From positions 35,106 to 99,105 of the forward strand of contig NZ_JAUYAN010000180.1 of the NCBI RefSeq assembly GCF_030693485.1: a stretch of DNA of 64,000 bases. Reading direction: 5' to 3'. Each line of letters starts with the position of its first letter. The stretch's first letter is position 1. A program made the translations under genes and the position numbers. Under the pieces are notes generated by a model. The model was not told the DNA's origin and did not search any database. It worked only from the letters and a program-made list of their open reading frames with translations. Positions 54,273-60,843 of this stretch are shown here, in pieces. The stretch is from Bradyrhizobium sp. (GTDB lineage Bacteria; Pseudomonadota; Alphaproteobacteria; Rhizobiales; Xanthobacteraceae).

Positions 54273-55427
54273 TCAATGATTCTTGGCGGCCTTCGTGCCG
54301 ATTGCAACATCGCGCGGTCCGCCGTTCTCATGACGCGGATCATTCAAGTAGGAGAATAGCAGCGTCCATAAGCACTGCATCGCCAGTGGCATCAGATAGT
54401 ACGGCGTAGAGATCGGATGGGTCAGAAAAAACGCGAGATTTGGCGCGAGGTTGATGGCAACGATGGATGCGGCAGTCTTCTGAACATTGGAAGCTAGAGC
54501 CACGATGGTCCAAGTGGCGGTCAGCAGGATCAGCGCGCCTTGCATATCCGTGAAATATTCTCGCGCGATGCTAAGGCTAAAGTCAGGTGGCGTTGCATCA
54601 ACCGCGCCGTAAGTGGTCGCCAGGACGTTGCCGGCATTGATCGCATTGGCGATCAAGGTCGGCATCAGTCCCAACAGATAGGCCGCACCGAAAGCAGAAA
54701 ACCGCCAGATGTCTCGAGACGCCTTCGATCGAACGGCGATCCCCAGCAGAACAATGAAGTAGCCGGCGGACAGAAAGAGATTTGGAAGCCGGAACGAAAC
54801 GGCCAGCCCCAGGAGAAGGCCGATCAGGACAGCTGCTGTGAGCCGGCGCGATCGTTCAGCAGCGTTCGCCAAAATGGCTGTCAGGTAACCAACGACCGCG
54901 CAGACGATCATCGTGGGGGCCATCGAAGAGCTGGCTTTCGACGGATTCACCATGAAGTAGATGGCAGCCATACCGATTACCCCGGCGCCGGCAGTTGCGC
55001 GGCGTGAACGGGCTGACCAAATCGCGAGAGTCGCAACAAGGAAAATCACGAAATTCGCTACTGCGTACAGCGGCACCCTTTGGAAGCCTGCTGGAAAAAA
55101 TGAGAGCGCAAGACCCGTGCCGGGCGGATACTGAATGACGTGTTTATCCCCTATTGGAGTGTGACAGGGCGCGCGTGCCTGATCATCCCAGGCCGGATAG
55201 CCGATCTCCCGGGCGAGAGTTGCGAAGTACTGATCGTCGTCGCGAGTGATATTGGTATCAAATCCACCGAGACCGAAGCGTTGGAACAAGTGCGCCTGCC
55301 TCAGGTAGCAAATGTCGTCATAGACGCCAGTTCGTTCCGTCCAGTTCCGCATCGTCCATAGGTTCGACGCCAGGACGAGCAGGCAGAGAATACTGCAAAT
55401 TATCTTCATCGCTCGGGTGCTGGGCAT
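54273..55427 (-). CDS. Polytopic membrane protein, GT-C glycosyltransferase-like
   Basis: 384 residues with about 9-10 membrane segments. After the first helix (IICSILCLLVLASNLW) the loop has GVYDDICYLRQAHLF, an Asp-Asp motif where GT-C enzymes hold their catalytic acid, then QYPPGTGLALSFFPAG. Such lipid-linked sugar transferases in prophages often modify the host surface and block superinfection. ATG 55427 is chosen; 55409 and 55466 are possible. Confidence 0.6.
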   Translation of the reverse strand: MPSTRAMKIICSILCLLVLASNLWTMRNWTERTGVYDDICYLRQAHLFQRFGLGGFDTNITRDDDQYFATLAREIGYPAWDDQARAPCHTPIGDKHVIQYPPGTGLALSFFPAGFQRVPLYAVANFVIFLVATLAIWSARSRRATAGAGVIGMAAIYFMVNPSKASSSMAPTMIVCAVVGYLTAILANAAERSRRLTAAVLIGLLLGLAVSFRLPNLFLSAGYFIVLLGIAVRSKASRDIWRFSAFGAAYLLGLMPTLIANAINAGNVLATTYGAVDATPPDFSLSIAREYFTDMQGALILLTATWTIVALASNVQKTAASIVAINLAPNLAFFLTHPISTPYYLMPLAMQCLWTLLFSYLNDPRHENGGPRDVAIGTKAAKNH

Positions 55428-55464
55428 CCGCGCTTCTATCATCACAATTGAAGAGTGAGCAAGC

Positions 55465-56223
55465 ATGTCCCAATCGTCTTTCGGCGAGGCTTTGACGCGG
55501 CTGTGGCCGCGGGGCGATCAGAAGATACCGGGGTTGCGGGCGGGTATGATCGAAACCGCGCCCGCAGTATTCCGCAAACACGGCATCAATTCCCCGCTGC
55601 TGATCGCACATGTGATGGCGCAAATCTCCCACGAATGTGGCGCCGGGCATGACGTGGTTGAAAACCTGAACTATACGGCCGGCCGCATGATGCAGGTCTG
55701 GCCGTCCCGCTTTCCGACCCTGGCGAGCGGAGCGCCTTATGCCGGAAATCCCAGGGCGCTCGCGAACAAGGTCTACAACGGGCGCATGGGCAATGCCTTG
55801 GGCTCGGACGACGGATACCATTTCCGCGGGCGGGGGGCGTCGCAGACTACGGGACGTGAAGGTTATCGGAGGCTTGCGAGGGCGACGGGGCTTGATGTCG
55901 TCAATCATCCGGATCTGGTGAACGACCCCCGGTACTTCATGGAATGCGGCGTCGCGGACTTCATCAACTGCGGTTGCCTTCCTTACGCGAAGAGTGACGA
56001 CTTGCTCGGGGTCACCAGGCGATTGAACGGCGGCACGGTGGGTCTGGATCAGCGGAAGCAATGGCTCGCCAAATGGAAGGCGGCGATGGTTGCTGTTCCT
56101 GTTCCGCGCGGCCCCGCCGTGATCCTCCCGAGCCCCCGGCCAATCGACGTTCCGCCAGTAGCGCCCAAGCCAGCGACCGGCTGGCTGGCTGCAATCCTCA
56201 ACATCATCTTCAAACGGAGATAA
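55465..56223 (+). CDS. GH19-type endolysin
   Basis: 252 residues. Chitinase-19-like lysozyme core: LLIAHVMAQISHECGAGHDVVENLNYTAGRMMQVWP with catalytic Glu57 (and Glu66), ALANKVYNGRMGN, DGYHFRGRGASQTTGREGY. Cuts peptidoglycan at lysis. A Pro-rich linker and a short hydrophobic tail (GWLAAILNIIF) follow. First of a compact lysis block. Confidence 0.85.
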   Translation: MSQSSFGEALTRLWPRGDQKIPGLRAGMIETAPAVFRKHGINSPLLIAHVMAQISHECGAGHDVVENLNYTAGRMMQVWPSRFPTLASGAPYAGNPRALANKVYNGRMGNALGSDDGYHFRGRGASQTTGREGYRRLARATGLDVVNHPDLVNDPRYFMECGVADFINCGCLPYAKSDDLLGVTRRLNGGTVGLDQRKQWLAKWKAAMVAVPVPRGPAVILPSPRPIDVPPVAPKPATGWLAAILNIIFKRR

Positions 56224-56228
56224 TCCTC

Positions 56229-56378
56229 ATGTGGTCGATCTTTGACATCATCGTCTTCGCCGCCGGTTTCGCCGCCTGCTGGTTCTCCAGGGACTGGCTC
56301 ATCAAATCCTATGGCCGGACCGCAAGCTTCGTCAGGCGACTTGGGGCCAAGGCCAGGGCGATCAGGGAAGCGCTTTAA
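56229..56378 (+). CDS. Small single-span protein of the lysis block
   Basis: 49 residues: MWSIFDIIVFAAGFAACWFSRDW, one membrane helix, then a basic amphipathic end (KSYGRTASFVRRLGAKARAIREAL). Likely a lysis accessory. Five bases after the endolysin gene. Confidence 0.55.
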   Translation: MWSIFDIIVFAAGFAACWFSRDWLIKSYGRTASFVRRLGAKARAIREAL

Positions 56379-56380
56379 GC

Positions 56381-56641
56381 ATGTGGCGGTGTTTCAAGAA
56401 GAAGCTGAACGGCTGGAAAACGATCATCTGGAACGGCTTTCTCGGCGTCGCGCCGGTCGTTCTGGTTTCGCTCGACAAGCTCGCGTCGATGGATCTGTCG
56501 CAATACATGACATGGTGGCTGGCCATCCTTGTCGGCTTCGTCGTTTCAGCCATCGGCGTCTGGCTGCGCTACATCACGACAGGTCCGGTTGGCACCAGGA
56601 ATATCGCGACACAGGAACCCGGCGTGAAGGGGGACGATTGA
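56381..56641 (+). CDS. Probable holin
   Basis: 86 residues with a basic start (MWRCFKKKLNGWKT) and two hydrophobic spans (IIWNGFLGVAPVVLVSLD; WWLAILVGFVVSAIGVWLRY). Size, topology and place after the endolysin fit a class II holin that opens the inner membrane for lysis. Confidence 0.65.
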   Translation: MWRCFKKKLNGWKTIIWNGFLGVAPVVLVSLDKLASMDLSQYMTWWLAILVGFVVSAIGVWLRYITTGPVGTRNIATQEPGVKGDD

Positions 56642-56642
56642 T

Positions 56643-57026
56643 ATGTGGATGACCTTGCTTTCCTTCATTGGAGGCCCCGTCGTCAGCGGCCTCATCAAGG
56701 CGTATCAAGCCAAACTCACGGCCGGCAATACATCCGAGAAGATTGCCGCCGATCTAGCCTCGTCGGAGGTCGCCACACAGCGCGCCGAGATCGAAGCGCA
56801 GACGCGGTTGCGGATAGCAGAGATCGGGCATTTTTGGGAGCCCGAGAAGCTGTTCGCCTACGTCACGCTGTTCTTCTATGCGAAGGTCTTGATCTACGAC
56901 AAATGCCTGGGGCTCGGAACCACCGACGCGGTCAGCGGCGAGGTCGCCAATTGGGCCGGGCTTGTAATGTCGTTCTATTTCGCCAAGCGGGGCTTTGAGA
57001 ACGTTGCGCGGATCATCAGGCGATGA
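56643..57026 (+). CDS. Holin-like membrane protein
   Basis: 127 residues: hydrophobic start (LLSFIGGPVVSGLIKAY), a helical coil (SEKIAADLASSEVATQRAEIEAQTRLRI), then two spans around FAYVTLFFYAKVLIYDKCLG and NWAGLVMSFYFAKRGF. Seen after holins in this phage group. It may be an antiholin or a second holin. Confidence 0.6.
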   Translation: MWMTLLSFIGGPVVSGLIKAYQAKLTAGNTSEKIAADLASSEVATQRAEIEAQTRLRIAEIGHFWEPEKLFAYVTLFFYAKVLIYDKCLGLGTTDAVSGEVANWAGLVMSFYFAKRGFENVARIIRR

Positions 57027-57068
57027 CCGCAGAGATTATCAGGGGATGACTTCGGAGAAAAGCCTGCG

Positions 57069-57371
57069 ATGATCGAAATGCGTTGCGAGGAAATCCGGGC
57101 TATCGTGATCGAGACGCTGGCCGAACAGCAAAGACTTCATCACGGTGAAATCGACACCGTGGCCCTCCGCACCGTCGCCACTATCCTGACCTCGTTCGGG
57201 ATCGAGGAGGAAGACCGCCGAGAATTGCGCGCGGACTTCCAGCATCTGCGTCGCTGGCGCAAGAGCGTCGAGCAGGCGCAGAGCTATACTTTCAAGGCCA
57301 TGATCACGGTGATCGTTACTGGCTTTGTCGGAGCGGTGTGGCTAGGCGTCAAGGTCATGCTCGGTAAATGA
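57069..57371 (+). CDS. Small lysis-block membrane protein (DUF6127-like)
   Basis: 100 residues: soluble helices (EEIRAIVIETLAEQQRLHHGEIDTVALRTV), RRELRADFQHLRRWRKSVEQAQ, then one membrane span (AMITVIVTGFVGAVWLGVKVML). The LRRWR...A pattern before the span recalls DUF6127. Its stop overlaps an in-frame ATG (57368) of the next frame. Confidence 0.55.
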   Translation: MIEMRCEEIRAIVIETLAEQQRLHHGEIDTVALRTVATILTSFGIEEEDRRELRADFQHLRRWRKSVEQAQSYTFKAMITVIVTGFVGAVWLGVKVMLGK

Positions 57372-57445
57372 CCCGCGCCGCCGTCTGCGGCTTCGACGCT
57401 GACCCGCCTGACGCCGTTTGGCGGTTGATTTTCCAGAGGGTGAAC

Positions 57446-57874
57446 ATGTACAGGATCCGTGAGGTCGACGCGCATGACGATGAGGTCGAGGACACGCTGA
57501 CGGATCTTCACCGGCTCACTTTCTTCGATGAAGCTCCGATGCCGGAATTCGAGCAGGGGCATTGGTGGTGCGCTTTTCACGAAGCCAGCCCGGTCGCCTT
57601 TGCCGGTGTGGTTCAATCGACTCGCGCGCACAATGCGGGATACTTCTGCCGGGTCGGCGTATTGAAGAAGCACCGTGGCCATGCGCTGCAATTGCGGCTC
57701 ATGCGTGCGCTGGAAGTTCGAGCACGGCGCAATGGATGGAGTTCCGTGGTCTCGGATAGCACTGACAACCTTGCCTCCTCGAACAACTTTATCCGCGCCG
57801 GCTACTGGCTGTACCAGCCACCATATCCATGGGCGTACCCGAACACACTTTACTGGCGAAAATCTGTAATATAG
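57446..57874 (+). CDS. GNAT acetyltransferase at the end of the lysis block
   Basis: 142 residues from MYRIREVDAHDD: AFHEASPVAFAGVV, FCRVGVLKKHRGHALQLRLMRALEVRARRNGW (acetyl-CoA site), and NFIRAGYWLYQPP. ATG 57446 has AGAGGG before it and starts the fold; ATG 57368 would add 26 residues. Last gene before the terminator; substrate unknown. Confidence 0.75.
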   Translation: MYRIREVDAHDDEVEDTLTDLHRLTFFDEAPMPEFEQGHWWCAFHEASPVAFAGVVQSTRAHNAGYFCRVGVLKKHRGHALQLRLMRALEVRARRNGWSSVVSDSTDNLASSNNFIRAGYWLYQPPYPWAYPNTLYWRKSVI

Positions 57875-57914
57875 GGACGCGAATGTTGCGGCTCCTTCCG
57901 AGACTGCGATACCC

Positions 57915-57947
57915 GCCCGGTGGCCTGACGGCCACCGGGCTTTTTTT
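57915..57947 (+). terminator. Strong intrinsic terminator ending the prophage late region
   Basis: Perfect 11-bp stem GCCCGGTGGCC/GGCCACCGGGC with TGAC loop, followed by seven Ts (57941-57947). It closes the late transcript. The following 317 bases to the thiolase gene show no gene or attachment repeat I can support. Confidence 0.92.
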
Positions 57948-58264
57948 GCTTTTGGAGAGGGTATGCATGAAATGTCTCCGTCACTGCCTCGCTGCATGTC
58001 CGCCCATCAGATTCGGATCGCAAATTTTGATGGGTCGTTCTTCGGGCCGGCGGCAAGCCTCTTTAGCGGTCAGCCGCGGGTGACCGTCAAATTGCTAAGG
58101 CCTCGCAGCTGTGGCGAGCCGCCAGGTGCTTTCGAAAGATTCGTGATAGCATAGATCTCGACAGCAGCCGAGCCGGTCACGTAGGCCCCAAATCGGCCGC
58201 TTGAGTTGACTTTGAAACTCTGCCGGCTGCAAATGCGGACCGCGATTTTACGGAAGGAAACATC

Positions 58265-59497
58265 ATGGCTGAGGCCTGGATCATCGACGCATGCAGAACG
58301 CCCCGGGGAATCGGCAAGGCCGGAAAGGGTGCATTGGCAGGTATTCACCCGCAGCAGCTCGGCGCGGCGGTATTGCGGGCGCTGGCCGACCGCACCGGAA
58401 TCGATACTGCCGACGTCGAGGACATCGTCTGGGGCACCAGTTCCCAGCGTGGCCCGCAGAGCGGCGATCTCGGCAGGATGTCGGCGCTCGACGCCGGCTA
58501 TGACGTTCGCACCAGCGGCGTCACGCTCGATCGCTTCTGCGGATCGGGCATCACCAGCGTTAACATGGCGGCTGCTTCGATCATGGCGGGCTGCGAGGAT
58601 CTGGTGATCGCGGGTGGCACCGAGATGATGTCGATGGAAGGCCGCCGTGGCGAAGGCCCGTTGATGATGGACGCAGGTAATCTGCGGCTGCGCGCCAGGC
58701 ACCCGCAATCGCATCAAGGTGTCTGCGCTGACGCCGTTGCGACGCAGGAAGGCATCACACGGCAGGACGTCGACAGACTCGGGTTCGAAAGTCAGCAGAA
58801 GGCCGCTGCCGCTATCAAAGCCGGCTACTTCAACAAGAGCCTGGTTGCGGTTTACCGCGAGGACGGCAGCCTCGCGCTCGACCGGGAGGAGTATCCGCGG
58901 CCGCAGACCACGCTCGAAGGGCTGGCCGGTTTGAAGCCCGCCTTCACGGCGGTGGCGGACTATCCGCTCGATGACAAGGGTACCACCTACCGCAACCTGA
59001 TCCTGCAGAAATTTCCCGACCTTGAGATCGATTTCGTGCATCACGCCGGCAATTCGTCCGGCGTGGTCGACGGCTCCGCAGCCATCCTGTTGGCATCGCC
59101 CAGCTACGCCAAAACCCACGGCCTCAAGCCCCGCGCGCGCGTCGTCGCGATGGCAAATATGGGCGACTCGCCCACGTTGATGCTCAATGCACCGGTCCCC
59201 GCGGCGCGCAAGGTACTGGCCAAGGCCGGGCTCACGCTGGATGATATCGACCTGTTCGAAATCAACGAGGCCTTTGCGGTCGTGACCGAAAAATTCATCA
59301 GGGATCTCGAACTCGATCGCGCCAAGGTCAATGTCAATGGCGGGTCGATTGCGCTTGGTCATCCCATCGGCGCGACCGGTTCGATCCTGATCGGGACCAT
59401 TCTTGATGAACTGGAGCGGCGGGATCTCAGGCGCGGCCTGGTGACCATGTGCGCCGCGGGCGGCATGGCGCCGGCGATCATCATCGAACGCGTATAG
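58265..59497 (+). CDS. Acetyl-CoA acetyltransferase (thiolase)
   Basis: 410 residues. Nucleophile Cys92 in LDRFCGSGI, GxNGGSIALGHPIGATG with the catalytic His, and the second Cys in MCAAGGMAPA. FEINEAFAVV is also conserved. It condenses or cleaves beta-ketoacyl-CoA. Housekeeping chromosome gene just outside the prophage; GGAAGGAAAC precedes the ATG. Confidence 0.92.
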   Translation: MAEAWIIDACRTPRGIGKAGKGALAGIHPQQLGAAVLRALADRTGIDTADVEDIVWGTSSQRGPQSGDLGRMSALDAGYDVRTSGVTLDRFCGSGITSVNMAAASIMAGCEDLVIAGGTEMMSMEGRRGEGPLMMDAGNLRLRARHPQSHQGVCADAVATQEGITRQDVDRLGFESQQKAAAAIKAGYFNKSLVAVYREDGSLALDREEYPRPQTTLEGLAGLKPAFTAVADYPLDDKGTTYRNLILQKFPDLEIDFVHHAGNSSGVVDGSAAILLASPSYAKTHGLKPRARVVAMANMGDSPTLMLNAPVPAARKVLAKAGLTLDDIDLFEINEAFAVVTEKFIRDLELDRAKVNVNGGSIALGHPIGATGSILIGTILDELERRDLRRGLVTMCAAGGMAPAIIIERV

Positions 59498-59562
59498 CGC
59501 ATACGGGTGCAGCGGGGCTGGCGCGAACGCCAGCAGCGGTGCCGGACTTCGTCCGGCCGCGC

Positions 59563-60495
59563 TCACTCCAGCGTAGCCAGATTTCGGTAGGCCGCGGTCG
59601 CCTCCTGTATCAGTCTCTTTTCGCGCTTGTGGCTGAGAAATTGGAAGGACACCCGGACGCCCTCTCGCTCCAGGGCGGCGGCCAGAGAATGACCTCGGGC
59701 ATCGTCGTTCAACTGCCCGAGCGACTTTTGCGCCTTGCGCAGGTATTTGAGCGCGGTCTGATACCGCGAAAACTTTTTGTCCGAAAACAGGTCCTCGAAA
59801 GAGCCAATCGAATAGCTCAACTTCTTGTTCAGAATGCGTACCCGATGCCGCTTCTTCACGCCCATTGTGACAAGCTTTCGGCTCTTCTTTAGAAGTTTCT
59901 CTTGCCATCGTGCCAGCTTGCGCAGGCTGTAGGCTGCGACTGGAGAGGCGCGCATCAACACGGCTTGTTTTTCTTCGTTGATTGACCATGGTCCGCGTTC
60001 GATCCAATCGGATGCACTCTTGACCAGACGCTGATATCTGGCGGATCGGAGTGCGCGCGCCAGATGTCGGTGAATTTCTGCGCGCTTTGTGGTCCAGGCG
60101 CGATAATGGGGTGCGGCTTGCGGCCGCCGCTTGTCGATTGCCTTCAGGCGTTCTATCGCGACGTCCAGATCCCTCATGATCCCAAGATGAGCGTTCAGCC
60201 ACTTCAATTCAACCTTTACTCGCGTTCGCGTGGCGTCCGCGACCATCGGCGAGAAGAACAGAATGGCTGTACGCAAGTGCGTCAACGCCATGCGCATCCG
60301 GTGTAAGGCAACCGGGTCGCCTTTGCAGGTCGCATCGTGATGCCTGGTCAGATCGACCAGATGGCGACGCGCGATTACTCGAAATGCGGTGTCGCATGCC
60401 ATCGTTGTATTCAGTCGCGGGGCAGGATCGCGGCGTGGATGCGCTCGTCTGGTGCGGGCGGCAGCTCGGCTGCCTGATTTCGGGGATGGGGCCAT
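59563..60495 (-). CDS. CHAD-domain protein
   Basis: 310 residues. CHAD pattern of basic helices with conserved His: ALHRMRMALTHLRTAILFF, ELKWLNAHLGIMRDLDVA, KKRHRVRILNKKLSYSIGSFEDLF, LKYLRKAQKSLGQLNDDARG. CHAD proteins bind polyphosphate. The N-terminal ~30 residues are Arg/Pro-rich and the true start may be MACDTAF (60402). Convergent with the thiolase gene; a small hairpin (GCTGGCG/CGCCAGC, 59517-59534) lies between. Confidence 0.85.
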   Translation of the reverse strand: MAPSPKSGSRAAARTRRAHPRRDPAPRLNTTMACDTAFRVIARRHLVDLTRHHDATCKGDPVALHRMRMALTHLRTAILFFSPMVADATRTRVKVELKWLNAHLGIMRDLDVAIERLKAIDKRRPQAAPHYRAWTTKRAEIHRHLARALRSARYQRLVKSASDWIERGPWSINEEKQAVLMRASPVAAYSLRKLARWQEKLLKKSRKLVTMGVKKRHRVRILNKKLSYSIGSFEDLFSDKKFSRYQTALKYLRKAQKSLGQLNDDARGHSLAAALEREGVRVSFQFLSHKREKRLIQEATAAYRNLATLE

Positions 60496-60843
60496 TGCAA
60501 TTTCGTGTTTATCGGCCTGAGCGCCTCACCGCAAACGATCCGAGTTGAGTAGTGTTCCAGAGTTTGTTTGGATATTCCAGATGCCGCGCCGTACCGCGCA
60601 CCTGTTTCCGCCCGAAGGAACCCGGATGTCGGGCGGGATAATGCTCAGTTTGTGGAGCTCTTGTCGTTTTGATGAAAATCAACAACAGATGTGTGTGATA
60701 GCCTATCGCTTGTCGTTCGTGCGGCCAAAACAGTCATCCAGCGGCCACCATGCCGGGTTATGATTGCTATGTTGGGTGACCTGATGACACGCTGAAGCGA
60801 TGGACTGCAACCATCAGGACGGCGCGAGCCGGAAGTTGAGCCG
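60496..60843. other. Intergenic gap
   Basis: 348 bases between the divergent CHAD and Pat-like genes. AT-richer near 60655-60720. No gene, repeat or terminator supported; it should hold both promoters. Confidence 0.5.

Larger units (their letters stand above)
27959..57947 (+). mobile_element. Podovirus-like prophage late region with accessory cassettes
   Basis: From the small-terminase-like gene to the strong terminator at 57947. Ordered late genes are seen: TerS-like, TerL, portal, SU10/DUF5309 capsid, adaptor, tail and fibre proteins, an S74 chaperone-domain protein, collar-domain fibre, GH19 endolysin, holins. No sheath, tape measure or tail tube was seen, favouring a podovirus-like particle. 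No integrase, excisionase, replication or repressor gene lies inside, and no attachment repeats were found by eye. It is either a domesticated or degraded prophage, or depends on genes elsewhere. Confidence 0.8.

Noticed and set aside
27959..57947. Possible gene transfer agent rather than prophage
   Set aside because: Gene order lacks the tail tube, tape measure and hub genes of Rhodobacter-type GTAs; the lysis block, collar fibre and conversion-type genes fit a podovirus-like prophage better.
59517..59534. Hairpin GCTGGCG/CGCCAGC as a terminator
   Set aside because: Short stem and no T-run; could act between the convergent genes but the evidence is too weak for a separate feature.
58070..60202. 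Very long reverse open frame (710 codons) over the thiolase and CHAD genes
   Set aside because: It is antisense to a clear thiolase and in another frame of the CHAD gene; composition is Arg/Gly/Asp-rich shadow sequence typical of high-GC DNA.
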